From NCBI GenBank assembly GCA_030549775.1, contig CM060171.1:61624360-61688359 (forward strand): 64,000 nt of DNA, given 5' to 3'. The DNA is from Tamarix chinensis (Eukaryota > Streptophyta > Magnoliopsida > Caryophyllales > Tamaricaceae). Shown here in pieces: positions 49,001-61,010 of this stretch. Position numbers and translations under genes: made by a program. Each line of letters starts with the position of its first letter. Position 1 is the first letter of the stretch. The notes below the pieces were generated by a model, which made no database searches, was not told where the DNA came from, and saw only the letters and a list, made by a program, of their open reading frames with translations.

Positions 49001-52000
49001 CATGGCAGAAATCAAAGCTTACACAAGTAATGTAACACTAAAAAGTTTACAACTTGAAAATTTTATTTTGAGTGGAGACTAAACATAAATACATGAGTTT
49101 TATAACCATATCTGACATAAAGGAGATACAAATAATACCTAAACTATGTTGGCTATAATTCTAAAGAGTAAATCATCCCCCTAAGATTAGGTGTATATTT
49201 CACCAAATCCTATATCGATATGATATTACCAAACCAATGGAAGAATATGAGAAACATAATGAAGAAATAGGTAGATAGATAGATATACAACATAATATAC
49301 TAAGAAAAGGAGATGCAAAGAAGTTTGGTGTAAAAATATATTATGAATATTCATATTGGATATCATAATAAACATCACTATGGTGAAATAATTATTCCTA
49401 TTCTAAGTCCAACCCTTAGACAGACCCTACAAATTCAAGTTGTCATCTACTGACCTTTGTACACAGATGAAAAAGAGAAACAAGAATAGAATGAGTATGA
49501 TGAGAGTACTGAGTAAACTAAATCTACTACTAAAGGCAAATATCATAGAACACGTAAGACACACTAGAATAGTATAACAAAAGAAAGCATGTTAAAACAT
49601 GAATGATAATAACATTTATTGAAATTCTACTATTCACACTATTTTTTTACTATCCACAATATTTATAATTATTCAATACTATTCATCATAACCCTAGAAG
49701 TCATATAAACATTTAGAATAATATGGATATATTATAAATTGACAATGGATAGTGATATCATGGAATTAAATGCACACACACACATGTGAAACCCACTAGT
49801 CATTATGTATTTTATATATGTTATCACATAGTCCACCACATTCCACATTTTATCATTCTTTCACTGAAATAACATTTTTTTTACTTATAACACATAACAC
49901 ATCTTTCTCCTTTAATTCATAGACAATAGGTAACTTAAATACAAAAAACACTTATCTCCCATATCTCACTGATATTAGGTAACTTATAGCATAAGACCTA
50001 TTTATCTCATATCTCCTAAAGACATCAAGTAATGCCCACTTAAATTAGTATTTGAAGGAACAACCTATCACTAATGCTATAAGGGAATTTTGAGGTGATC
50101 CTTAGTACAAGGGCTAAGTATCATACTATATTATCTCTTATGTTGTAAGGGAATCATGTATCTTTTCCAAATCATAGATGGAATATGGATTTTCCTATAA
50201 TTTTGATTACTCTATCCTTAAGTGTGCATACCCGCTATAAGGCTCATAAGTCACCTATAAGCTAGAAAGGAGCCTAGTTAACATAAATGGCATTAACACT
50301 ATCTAAATGAACACTCAATGTCTACACTAAGGCTGACTGTATAACTTATGCTGCATGAGCTGCATATGTGATCCTCGCTATAAGGGAAAAAGGATTATAC
50401 TAACATCAAATATATTCTCACCCTATAATTTACCAATTTATTAGATATTTTATTTATCACCACCTAAAAATACACCCGCCCACCAATTTTAGAAAAAGTT
50501 ATTATTCACCAAAGCACTACTCTTATATATCGATTTGTAGAAATAAACAAATAAACTTATATTTAAAAATGAAAAATTAGATATCACTATAATTTACTAT
50601 TCATGATAATTTACTATTCTAAAGGTCAAGTCAAATGTTAAGGTAACCATTGATCCTAAAAATTTTATGAAAAGCCTTTAGATATTAAATGACCATTTTA
50701 ACCCTAATATGTCTTAAACTTAATAATTAAGAATAAAATATTAAATAAACTCCTTAAAGCATAAAATTAAATTTTAAGCATCCATAGTAAATATTTAGCA
50801 TACTAGAATAATCATATTCACTTAAAGTTTTTTATTTGGAAAGATGATAAAGAAAAATGGGAGAGTAAGATAACTAAGGGGAAGTAAGTTAGCCAATGTA
50901 GGTAGGATGGACCTAAATATTCCATGATCCATGAGTGGAAATGTCCATTATGTTCTTAAATCCTAAAACAAAGAAAATGACATAACCCTTAGCATATAAT
51001 AATATGGATAATTAAACTTTACATACTATTCATGGAATACCTAAATAAAACATTAGAAAAATTAGAATATTAACAAAAATACAACTTATATGTAAAATTT
51101 TCAAAATGCTCCCTTTTCATGCTAAAATATCATTATATTATAGCTTTAGTTATACAAATGCAAATTAATACTATAAATCCATTAAAAAATACCTACAAAA
51201 CCAAATACATCCATTAGAACCATAAAAATTTCATAGAAACAAAAATATCATGGAGGTATGTCTAGAGGCCAAAATTACCCTAAAAATACACCAAAACTTT
51301 ATCGAAATTATACATAATTCAAACATGGTCAAATCCAAATATGATCTGAATAAAAAAATGACCTAACACCTCAATAACACTCTCCATAAATATTTAAGAG
51401 AACAAATAAGTTCAACCAATAAAATGACCACAAAATCCAAGAATTATACAAAACTAAATATAAAAATTTTAACCCTTCAACACATATAATCATGCTAACA
51501 CAACAAACTCTATAAACGTTAAGTATGGTAATATTTATCATTATTACAAAGCTCCATAATAAGTAATACGACATCCTCCCTCAAGAACTACACCTTCTCT
51601 TGAAACCTTTGCACAAAACCACATAAAACATGTAGAAATCAAACAAGATCATCAATTAATAAAGAAAGCTCAAAACATTTATGAAGGAAGGAAGGGAAAT
51701 AGGGTAGGCATGGAGTGGAAGGGCACAAGAAGATGGAAATGTGATTAATGATGTTAGAAGAAGCTAAAAAATGTAAATAATGAAGTTATAAGAAGTTCTG
51801 GTTAATGTTAGGGTATTTATTTTGATATTTATTGAATAAAGTAGAAGATAAGAATAAAATAATAATATAAGTAGGCTAAGAAAATAAACAAGAATAATGG
51901 GTCAAATAAATTTTATAACTTTAATTTATATTTTTTTTAGATAGTTAGGAATACGTTTTAGATATTTAGGATAGGATTTATTTAGGGAAAGTTGAGTTTT

Positions 52001-52500
52001 GAGGGATAATTACACATAAAATAGTAGATTATATATAAAAATGTCAAAAATAATCATATCTAATTTTTATTTCATATTTATATTAAATGTTTCAAAATAT
52101 GAGTATCTCTAATTTTTTTTAATATTTTGTATAGCTAAGAAGGTTTTCTTTAGGGCTCAAAGTGAGAATAAGGATAAAACGAGTGATGAGTAAAATTTTT
52201 TATCGAAATCTCCATTTAAAATTTTAAAAAGGCCTAGGAGACTAAACAAAATCCAAGGAATCCAAATATGAATAATTTAGAATATTTTGGAATATATTTT
52301 ATAACCAAAAGTAGCTCGAAAGTCTCGTGAAAGTAAAAAGCATAAGGAAAGGGAAAAGGTGTGGATGAAATGTTCCAAAAATGTAATAACGGTTTCTAAA
52401 TTTTTATAAAAATTAATAAATTATTAAAAATAATATAATTTTATTTATATATAATAAGTAACCTAATTAAATTAAGGTCTTTGAAAATTTTGGTATTACA
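46011..52500 (-). mobile_element. Layered, decayed minus-oriented gypsy LTR sequence
   Basis: The left edge TGTAACACCC (46011) and right edge GGTATTACA (52500) are LTR-type ends. The interior repeats the succession of LTR parts more than once: purine-rich blocks at about 46850-47450 and 51680-51780, LTR-end-like segments near 47880-47940 and 50220-50280. At least two LTRs are therefore nested or adjacent. The pentamers flanking 46011 and 52500 (GAAAG, ATTAA) do not match, so these ends do not belong to one simple insertion. No pol motif was found on either strand, and the open frames here are not supported as genes. Confidence 0.5.
48186..48223. repeat. (CATCAAA)n short tandem repeat
   Basis: Five consecutive copies of a 7-bp unit, CATCAAA. 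It lies in the decayed LTR block and is not related to the telomere unit in sequence. Confidence 0.9.
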
Positions 52501-53521
52501 ATTAAACTATGTTAACAACAAAGTCTATCTGCTTTTAGCCATATTATGTTTTCCTAAAAACAAAGCTTAAAGAAAAAAGAAGAAATCTAAAGCTTGAAGA
52601 AATGTAATATTTTAACCAATTCCAAAATATTAATCTAATTTTATTTAACTATAAATACTATTGCATTATTCCTCAAAACAAAAGAGAAAGAAATGAGGGA
52701 AATGAAGGCTTTTGATGGCGTTTGGTGGTGATGCAAAATGGTATCCATCGAGGCGGTGGTGCATCAATTTTGGGGTAGCCAAAATGAGGTCTCCCAAGCT
52801 TGAAGATTAAGTTATAACATGACAAGATCATATGATAAAGTTGGGAGATATTTTAGGTTACTTAGGTATATAATATAAATAAAAATCACATAAAATTAAT
52901 AATGTGGACAAGGAGGTTGCACTGGCCATGGTTTTATCTTAGCCCTTGATCTTAACTTATTAAATTACATCGAAAGGCTAGGCAAGAGTCCCAAAAAATT
53001 AGAACAAGTATAAGAGTTAAAACCAAAGTTTTAGCAACAATTAACACTTGAAAATAGTGAATTAAACCTTTAAAAGTTTAAAATAAATTACACAACATTA
53101 CTAGAACAATTTTAACTCTAATATGAGAGTCCTAAATTTTTTTAATTTTTAGAGAACTGAACAAACTCTTTGAGAACAAAAAAGGAAAAAATAAAGCTAA
53201 TCAAATTATGAATAATATTTTTTATAGAGATATCCAATTAAGATTTTGAAATAGCCTATGAGAATTAGTAGAAGGCAAAGATACCAAATATGGATAAATT
53301 CAAATAATCTAGAAGAAGTTTCATAGCCAAAAGTAGTTCCAAAGATTTAACTTAAATGAAATTGAGGGAAAAGGTTAGCATTTAGAAATGAAATGTTTCA
53401 AGAATGAAACAAGGGTTTCTATTTTGTATAACAGTGTACTATATGTACAAGATAAGTAGTTTCTTTTTTCTAGTCATAATAAATCTTGAGTGATTTTGGG
53501 TTATGAGAAATAGGGATTACA
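52501..53521 (-). mobile_element. U3-side remnant of another minus-oriented LTR
   Basis: It ends TAGGGATTACA at 53521, the inverse of a TGTAATCCC-type LTR start, and has the purine-rich stretch GAGAAAGAAATGAGGG near 52683, as in other LTRs here. Its left edge abuts the LTR end at 52500. No open frame of interest. Element E inserted 17 bp to its right. Confidence 0.45.
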
Positions 53522-53538
53522 ATTATATGCATAAGTTT

Positions 53539-54404
53539 TGATGAAGCCTGGATAAGTTTCAAGAGTTTTCGCCGGATCGTGAATCGAGCGCGGGGTTCGA
53601 TTTCGCACAAGAAAATCAGCCTCAGGATTTTTAATCCAAAGGAAAACTAGAAGAACTCAGAGCACAGTTGAATTAACGGATACTGGAGTTTGTTTAAATG
53701 AAGAAGATCGAGAAGCAGATCAAGGAAGAAGAAGAAGATGCAAATGAGACAGTCGTGAGAAAGAGAGAGAGAAGAGTCGAGAGAATTCGAGAAAAAGAAT
53801 AATCCAAGAATGTATTCAACCAAAAGATACAACATACAATCTGGTATACGCCTTTTATATGGGCGTTTACAATACATACAATACGACCCGTATATGGATG
53901 ATGGGCTCACGTATAATTACAACATATTAGCCCACAAATCAGCCAAAAATTATAACAATAGGTCGTGGAGTTGGAGCAAAAAGAAACAGCCCAACTTCAA
54001 AGAAAAATACAAATGTACACTAATCCAAAATAATGGATTTACAAATTAATCCCCATCAGCTAAATTTTGTTAGCTAATCATGGTTATTAAGGGTTGCGTA
54101 ATCCACAATCCTACTAACCCAGTAAATATGGGCCAGGTGGCAGATTACACGGCCAACTTAATTCCCATTAGCCAAAGCATGCCGGCGAATGCTTCATATG
54201 GGATAATCAACAAATTAATACAGTAAACTTCTGTCACTAACAGCAACCAGCAGCAGCTACACACAACAAATCATCTTGATCCATCTCCCATATCCTGATT
54301 TAATTTCCTAATTAACCACACAATAAGAAAAGTAATTATATGTGCAATATAATTTATAACAATTAATAGAATTATTTAAGTGCAAATTATGGAGACATAT
54401 ATCA
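53539..54404 (-). repeat. 3' LTR of element E
   Basis: 866 bp; on the minus strand TGATATATGTCTCC to CAGGCTTCATCA. It has a TATAAAAG box on the minus strand at 53852-53859. Compared with the 5' LTR it differs by about 28 substitutions and no net length change. Many are C/T or G/A transitions. Confidence 0.95.
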
Positions 54405-54658
54405 TTCCCCTCTTCTTGGTGAGGTTTCATCTCTGAAACCTGAATAATACCCGCAAAAGGACTGAGATCAGAAACATTAAAAGAATCACTAACATTACCA
54501 AATTTAGCAGGCAAATCAATTTTATAAGCATTATCATTAATTCTTTCTAATATAGTAAAAGGTCCATCTCCCTTAGGATCCAATTTTGACTTTCTAAGTG
54601 TTGGAAAACGTTCTTTCCTAAGGTGTACCCAAATTAAGTCTCTTGGTTGAAAGACCAT
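54308..54658 (-). pseudogene. Element E integrase C-terminal domain, running into the 3' LTR
   Basis: On the minus strand the frame gives VFQPRDLIWVHLRKERFPTL, then KGDGPFTILERINDNAYKID (GPF/Y-type region) and SDSFNVSDLSPFAG, ending with a short acidic tail QEEGNDI and a stop inside the LTR at 54308. There is no canonical chromodomain. A coding end overlapping the polypurine tract and LTR is a reported feature of CRM elements. Confidence 0.8.
54405..54417 (-). promoter_or_regulatory. Polypurine tract of element E
   Basis: The minus strand reads AAGAAGAGGGGAA directly before the 3' LTR start TGATATATG. It also encodes part of the integrase C-terminus (the Glu/Gly-rich tail). Confidence 0.85.
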
Positions 54659-55560
54659 TTTCTTTCACTTTCTATTAGCACTCTCAGCCATTTGCTGAAC
54701 CCTTTTATTAATTTGTTAACTTACAGATTCATGTACTTTCTTCATATTTGTAGCATGAGATTCAGCATCAAAATTATGTAACTCAGAATTTGGCAAATGA
54801 CTCAAATCAAGGGGAGTCCAGGGATTAAATCCATACACAATCTCAAAAGGTGTCTTTTTAGTTGTAGAGTGTAATGTTTTGTTACAAGCAAATTCTACCT
54901 GTGGTAATACAGTTTCCCAATGCTTAAGATTTTTTCCAAGGACAGCTCTCAACATATTACCTAAGGTTCTATTCACTACCTCTATTTATCCATCTGTTTG
55001 AGGGTGACATGTAGTTGAAAATAACAGCTTAGTTCCCAATTTACCCCATAAAACCATCCAAAAATTACTCAAAAATTTAACATCCCTATTAGATACTATT
55101 GTTTTAGGTATTCCATGCAATTTTACTATATAAGAAAAGAATAAATCAGCTACAGTCACAACATCATTAGTTTTATTGCAAGGTACAAAATGGGCCATAT
55201 TACTAAACCTATCTATTACAACCATTATTGAATCTTTATCCCTATTAGTTCTAGGCAATCCCAAAAAAAAATCCAAAGAAACATCAGTCCAGGGCTGATT
55301 AGGAACAGGCAATGGAGTATACAACCCAAAAGGCTTTGATGTGGACTTAGCCTGTCTACAAGCTACACAATTAACACAGTATTTTAACACATCTTTCTTC
55401 ATATGAGGCCAATAGAAATGATCAACTAATATGTCCAAAGTCTTTTGAAATCCTAAATGCACCATTAATCCACCATTATGTGCTTCTTGAATTAATAATC
55501 CTCTATATGAACAATCACGTATACGCAGTCTATTTTCTCTAAATAAGTAACCCTCATAGA
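54659..55560 (-). pseudogene. Element E integrase zinc domain and catalytic core
   Basis: The frame 55465-54986 shows [20 protein letters not shown], then [14 protein letters not shown] (Cys pair of the zinc domain), [12 protein letters not shown] with the first catalytic Asp, [14 protein letters not shown] with the second, and HPQTDG. A TAA at 54986-54988 stops it directly before the segment with the catalytic Glu region; the frame continues unchanged as VVNRTLGNMLRAVLGKNLKH and PFEIVYGFNPWTPLDL. The histidine part of the zinc domain is incomplete. A further stop near 54719 precedes the C-terminal domain. Confidence 0.85.
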
Positions 55561-55603
55561 TATGATATTTCCCTTGTGTATTAGTTTCACAACTTTTATA
55601 TAT

Positions 55604-56011
55604 TTATTTAAAATAATGATCCTCTAAATATAAAAGTTTAATACAAGAAAATCCCAACAAAGCAGCATCTACAGTATTCAACAAAGCATGTCTTCTAGAT
55701 AAGGCATCTTCCACTATATTGTCACCTCCTTTTTTATACTTAATTATATAGGAAAAACTTTCAATAAATTCAATCCATCTACCCTGTCTTCTATTTAATT
55801 TTGATTGGCTTTTTAGATATTCGATATCTTCTTGATCAATATTTATAACAAACTCTCTAGGCCATAAACAATGTTGCCAAACCTCTAAGGCTCTTACTAA
55901 AGCAAACAATTCCTTTTCATAAGTAGAGTAATTTAAAGTACTACCATTTAGTTTTTCACTAAAATAAGCTATAGGTCTACCCTCTTGAGAAAATACAGCC
56001 CCTATTCCCAA
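55604..56011 (-). pseudogene. Element E RNase H
   Basis: The domain opens upstream of 56011 ([13 protein letters not shown], first catalytic Asp) and continues [40 protein letters not shown], then [17 protein letters not shown], where the usual D-H pair of gypsy RNase H is D-Q, and [18 protein letters not shown] at the end. The His change would weaken activity. The frame is open for 135 codons. Confidence 0.8.
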
Positions 56012-56377
56012 CCCTAAAGCATCACAATCTAATTCAAATATTTTTTCAAAGTCAGGAAGGGTTAATACAGGCGCTTGTGTTAGCTTAATTTTAAGAGTTT
56101 CAAAAGATTTCTGTTGTTCTAAGCCCCATTTAAAACCATTTTCCTTTTATGTTATTGCTGTTAAGGGAGCAGCTATAGTACTAAAATTCCTAACAAATCT
56201 ATGATAAAAAGAACACAAACCATGGAAACTTCTAACTTTAGTCACAATTTTAGGTACAGGCCACTCTTGTATAGCTTTAATCTTTTCCTTATCAACATAC
56301 ATGCCATCCTTACCAACAACAAATCCTAGGAATACTACACTTTCTAAACAAAATCTTGACTTAGCTAAATTAGCATA

Positions 56378-57247
56378 CTACCGTTCTGCTTTAAACACAT
56401 CTAGAATGATTCTTAAATGACTCAAATGCTCTTCTAGAGATTTACTGTAAATAAGTATATCATCAAAGTAAACTATTACAAACTTTCCAATAAAATTTCT
56501 AAGCACATGATTCATAAGCCTCATAAAGGTACTTGGAGCATTGGATAACCCAAATGGCATAACTAACCACTCATATAACCCAAAGTTTGTTTTGAAAGCT
56601 GTGTTCCACTCATCTCTTAGTTTCATCTTAATTTAATGATATCCACTCTTTAAATCTATTTTTGAAAAAATTACAGCACCATGGACAAGATCTAACATTT
56701 AATCTAACCTAGGTATATGATATCTATACTTAATGGTTATTTTTTTTACTGCTCTAATATTTATGCACATCCTCCAACTTCCATCTTTCTTTGGAACTAA
56801 GAGTACCGGGATAGCACAGGGACTCATTGATTCCTTAATATAACCCTTACTCAATAATTTAGAAATCTGCCTCTTTATTTCCTTAACTTTCTCAGGGTTA
56901 GCTCTATAAGCAGGCCTATTTGGAATAACAGCTCCTGGTATAAAGTCTATTTGATGTTCTATGCCCTTTAGTGGAGGTAATCCATGGGGAATCTCCTCAA
57001 GGAATAACTCACTATATTCCTCTAACAGTTTCCTAACATTATCAGGCACCTCCTCACTTAACTCTAGATGACACTCATAACACTCTTTATAGACCATCAG
57101 ATATACACTTGATTGCCGCCTAATAGCCTTTTCAACATCTCCTCTTTTAGCATAAAACCCAGATGATTTCTTAACCTCCTTTGAACTAGTTCCAGCCTCT
57201 ACACTCTGTTTAGTTAATTCCTTATAATCAAACTTTATTTTAATCAA
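56378..57247 (-). pseudogene. Element E reverse transcriptase
   Basis: Frame 57247-56699 carries the linker and RT start: LEEYSELFLEEIPHGLPPLK, HQIDFIPGAVIPNRPAYRAN, LLSKGYIKESMSPCAIPVLL and VPKKDGSWRMCINIRAVKKI. After a stop and shift near 56640-56700, frame 56626-56378 gives [20 protein letters not shown] and the catalytic [20 protein letters not shown] (YFDD box). Downstream sequence to about 56020 has further damaged connection-domain motifs. Confidence 0.85.
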
Positions 57248-57689
57248 AGATTTCTTTTGGAGTCATGGGTGCTAAAATAATTTTCTTATCATCCTTATGT
57301 ATAGTATATCTATTCTTGTACCCATCATGTGTTACTCTTTTATCATATTGCCATGGCCTTCCTAATAATAAATGAGCAGCATACATTGGAACAATATCAC
57401 ACAAAACAGAGTCTTCATACTTACTTAACTTTAAGTTTATTATAACCTGTTGACTAACCTTAACATCTCCTAACTCATTTAACCATTGTAGTCTATAAGG
57501 TTTTGGATGTCTAGTAGTTGGTAAGACTAATTTAGATACTAATAAAGTACTAGCAACATTTATACAACTACCACTATCTATTGCCATATTAAAACAATTG
57601 TCATCAATTAAGCACTGAGTATGAAATATGTTTTCTCTCTGTATTGCATTTGGATCAGGTAACTTATTACTGTTTAATGCCCTACGCAC
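57240..57689 (-). pseudogene. Element E aspartic protease region
   Basis: An open frame of 149 codons with RENIFHTQCLIDDNCFNMAI followed by the active site DSGSCINVAS, then HPKPYRLQWLNELGDVKVSQ, and CDIVPMYAAHLLLGRPWQYD, ending near APMTPKEIFD. The motif order R.NIF.T / D.GSC.N.AS / LLGRPWQ.D is that of CRM-type and related chromoviruses. An acidic Glu/Ser-rich linker precedes it (about 57720-57830), separated by a stop at about 57703. Confidence 0.85.
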
Positions 57690-57829
57690 TATAAAAAGGT
57701 CTTAACTAATTGGGAGTTCTATCTCTTCTTCTGACTCACTATTGTCATCCCTAATCAAGTTAACCTCTAATTCTTCTTCTTCTTCAGATTCAGACTCTAT
57801 ATCTCCAGATTCTCTAATCAAGATATTCC

Positions 57830-58962
57830 TCTTATTAGGACACTCAGAAGCTATGTGACCTAATCTTCCACACTTAAAACATTTTATGTCTCTAGTTCTG
57901 TTAGGGCAATTAATAGGGTTAGCTGCTACAGTCTTTCCTTTATCAAACCTGTTTCCTACCTTAACCTCATTACCTTTACTTCTAGACTCAAACTTTCCAT
58001 TATTCTTCTAGTTTCCAGACCTAGGTCCTATAAAATTCCTCTTCAGTGTATTCCTAATCCCAATTCAAAGGGGTTTATACTACCTAGTTCTCCTTATTTA
58101 ACTTTCTATCTTTGTAGCTATATTAACCATTTCACTATTCCATAGGGATATAACTCTACCTTATCAGTTATCTCAGAGTTTAACCCACTCAAGAATCTAG
58201 CCATTGTGGCATCCTCATCCTCAACCATCCCTATTTTGATCACTAACACCTCTAATTCCTTAAAGTATTCATCTACAGACCTATTCCCCTGATTTAATGT
58301 TTGCAACTTTTTATGTAATTCCCTATAATAATAACTGGGAACAAACCTTTTTCTCATCAAAATATTAAATTCATCCCATGTCTGTATAGGTGGTTCTCCA
58401 CTCCTACGCCTAGTTAAGACAAAGTTATGATACCAAGAAGATGCATAGTCTGTGAATTCTACTACTGCTACTTTAATTTTCTTTTCATCAGAATAGTTGT
58501 GGCATTCAAACACTAATTTTATCTTTCTTTCCCACTCAATGTAATAATCAGGATCATTCCTCCCATTGAATCCAGGTATATTAAATTAAGGTTACCTAAG
58601 TTCCTATCAACTAGATCTAACTCTCTCTCCTGCCTATTAACCTGTCTTGGTCTCCTATCACTGTTATTGGATATTTGATCTTCTAGTTCCTCTAAGTTAT
58701 TTAAAGGTGGAATCCTATTTATTGGGTCCATGGGAGCCCTTCATAATACCCCAACATGTTGGTCATTTATCCTATTATTCTGCAAATCATTGATTCTAAT
58801 TTCTTGCTCTCCTATCCTCTGCTCTAGGTTAGCAGATAAGATAGCCAATTGGGCAGTCATTTGTTCTTGAAATGTTCTAAGAGTTTCTAACAGGTCATTA
58901 CTAGATACAGATACAGATTGGTTCATAGATTGGCCGTTATTAGACATTATGAATCCTATCAA
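57830..58962 (-). pseudogene. Element E gag with zinc knuckle
   Basis: It starts near 58962-58947 with a Gln/Ser-rich N-terminus (coiled LRTFQEQMTAQLAILSANLE region). A TGA at 58741-58743 breaks the frame, which continues as MDPINRIPPLNNLEELEDQ. After a one-base shift near 58575-58590 the capsid core follows: DPDYYIEWERKIKLVFECHN, WDEFNILMRKRFVPSYYYRE and MARFLSGLNSEI (58513-58118). After another shift the zinc knuckle CFKCGRLGHIASEC (canonical CX2CX4HX4C) lies at about 57889-57848. Confidence 0.85.
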
Positions 58963-59681
58963 TATTTACCTTATAAAGAACAAGAGAAACACAGATAAAC
59001 AATCAATTCATAGAGAACAACACACTTTACTATCAATTCAACCGAAACAACAAATTGAACACAATTATATTAAAGGGATCGCAGTGCAATCACAAAATTA
59101 GGAGAATCTATTAAAGCAACACAATAATTTCAAGCAGTTGTTGATCCAAGAAAAGTAGGAAAATTTCAAGAAAGGAACAAGATTACCGCGCCAACAAATG
59201 TTTGCGGTTAAGCCGAATATGAGTTAGGACCCCTCTTCTTGGAGTCCCTACCCCTTTCTAGAACCAAAGGTTCGCCGGTACTGAATTAATACCTCCGCAC
59301 TCTTTAAAGAGTTAGTATAGTATCAACTCGTAATAAGAATATCATACCTGACATCCAATAATTGCAGGAATTAAAAAAAGAAAGGATCGAGTTTACTGAT
59401 CGGGAAGTATTTATCGAGTACTATCAAGATTCAAGAATCTCGACCAAACCTTAACTGAGAAGTTTGTACCAACAGTTAATTAGGGTCTCCAAGTACTGCC
59501 ATCTTCGTTAGGGAAATTTCTTCGCCGCTGGCTTAATCACGACAAGAATCATTCGATTCTTGTTAGTTGCAAACCCTAGAAACAACACTTCAGAATTGAG
59601 GGTTAGCGAACTCAAAAATTAAGAAAAGAACAATAAATTTCAGCAATAGACTAATTAAACCATGAGCACTCGAAGATTAGA

Positions 59682-59694
59682 GGCTCTGAAACCA
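59682..59694 (-). promoter_or_regulatory. Primer-binding site of element E (initiator tRNA-Met)
   Basis: The minus strand reads TGGTTTCAGAGCC two bases inside the 5' LTR end. It differs from the standard plant initiator-Met site TGGTATCAGAGC by one base. Confidence 0.85.
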
Positions 59695-59696
59695 AA

Positions 59697-60562
59697 TGAT
59701 GAAGCTTGGATAGGTTTCAAGAGTTTTCGCCGGATTGTGAATCGAGCGCGGGGTTTGATTTCACACAAGAAAATCAGCCTAAGGATTTTTAATCCAAAGG
59801 AAGACTAGAAGAACTCAGAGCACAGTTGAATTAACGGCTACTGGAGTTTATTTAATAGAAGAAGATCGAGAAGCAGATCAAGGAAGAAGAAGAAGATGCG
59901 AATGAGACAGTCGTGAGAAAGAGAGAGAGAAGAGTCGAGAGAATTCGAAAAAAAGAATAATCCAAGAATGTATTCAACCAAAAGATACAACATACAATCC
60001 GGTATACGCCTTTTATATGGGCGTTTACAATACATACAATACGGCCCGTATATGGATGATGGGCTCACGTATAATTACAACATATCAGCCCACAAATCAG
60101 CCAAAAATTATAACAACAGGTCGTGGAGTTGGAGCAAAAAGAAACAGCCCAACTTCAAAGAAAAATACAAATGTACACTAATCCAAAATAATGGATTTAC
60201 AAATTAATCCCCATCAGCTAAATTTTGTTAGCTAATCATGGTTATCAAGGGTTGCGTAATCCACAATCCTACTAACCCAGTAAATATGTGTCGGGTGGCA
60301 GATTACACGGCCAACTTAATTCCCATTAGCCAAAGCATGCCGGCGAATGCATCATATGGGATAATCAACAAATTAATACAGCAAACTTCTGTCACTAACA
60401 GCAACCAGCAGCAGCTATACACAGCAAATCATCTTGATCCATCTCCCATATCCTGATTTAACTTCCTAATTAACCACACAATAAGAAAAGTAATTATATG
60501 TGCAATATAATTTATAACAATTAATAAAATTATTTAAGTACAAATTATGGAGACATATATCA
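59697..60562 (-). repeat. 5' LTR of element E
   Basis: 866 bp, minus orientation, flanked outside by the AGTTT duplication at 60563-60567. It contains the promoter region. Both LTR copies keep a short plus-strand (antisense) frame of 79 codons and a sense hydrophobic frame, most simply because the copies are young. Confidence 0.95.
60010..60017 (-). promoter_or_regulatory. TATA box of element E 5' LTR
   Basis: TATAAAAG on the minus strand about 545 bp from the outer LTR end. The identical octamer lies at 53852-53859 in the 3' LTR. Its position would divide a long U3 from R/U5. Function is inferred from sequence only. Confidence 0.6.
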
Positions 60563-60567
60563 AGTTT

Positions 60568-61010
60568 GGATATACAAAATTTGGTTTCGACTTTAGAAAA
60601 ATAGAAAATTATCTTAGCATTAACCCTCCTAATTAGCTTTTAACCAATGTTTCTTAAGGATCAAAGATGTGGTTGACCAAGTAAGTTCTTCTACCACAAT
60701 GAACAATCAAATTCTCATGATGCAATCTTTATAAGGGAGAGGGAAAAGAACATATTATACAAGCAAATTGACCCAGAAGCTGAAAAAATGAAAACACAAG
60801 CAAGAAGATATATCGTGACCTTCACTTGATTGGTAGAACATGTGAACCTGAAAAGAGGGAAAAGGGGTGCAAGACAAGCACACTAAGGATTAAAAGGTAA
60901 CAGAAATATTTCAAACCTGGGTAAAGAAGATGGATAATCATATACAGAGGAAAAGAAGTCATTGACATGGAAAAAAGTAAGCTATAAAATAATTAAGGCT
61001 AAAGGGTAAT
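60568..61010. other. Flank of element E, no gene seen
   Basis: About 440 bp of AT-rich DNA that originally adjoined the sequence left of 53539. No open frame or recognisable repeat was found. Confidence 0.5.

Larger units (their letters stand above)
53539..60562 (-). mobile_element. Element E: complete 7.0-kb chromovirus-type gypsy element, recent insertion
   Basis: Two 866-bp LTRs of identical length (53539-54404, 59697-60562) begin and end TG...CA and differ at about 28 positions by eye. AGTTT flanks both sides exactly (53534-53538, 60563-60567). On the minus strand the order is 5' LTR, primer site, gag, protease, RT, RNase H, integrase, polypurine tract, 3' LTR. The gag and protease motifs are those of the CRM group or close chromoviruses, and the integrase frame runs into the 3' LTR, as described for CRM elements. 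Frameshifts and stops make it non-autonomous. The CRM label is tentative; Galadriel-type chromoviruses are the alternative. Confidence 0.9.

Noticed and set aside
46011..52500. One simple solo LTR spanning these ends
   Set aside because: The flanking pentamers differ (GAAAG and ATTAA) and the interior repeats LTR parts more than once.
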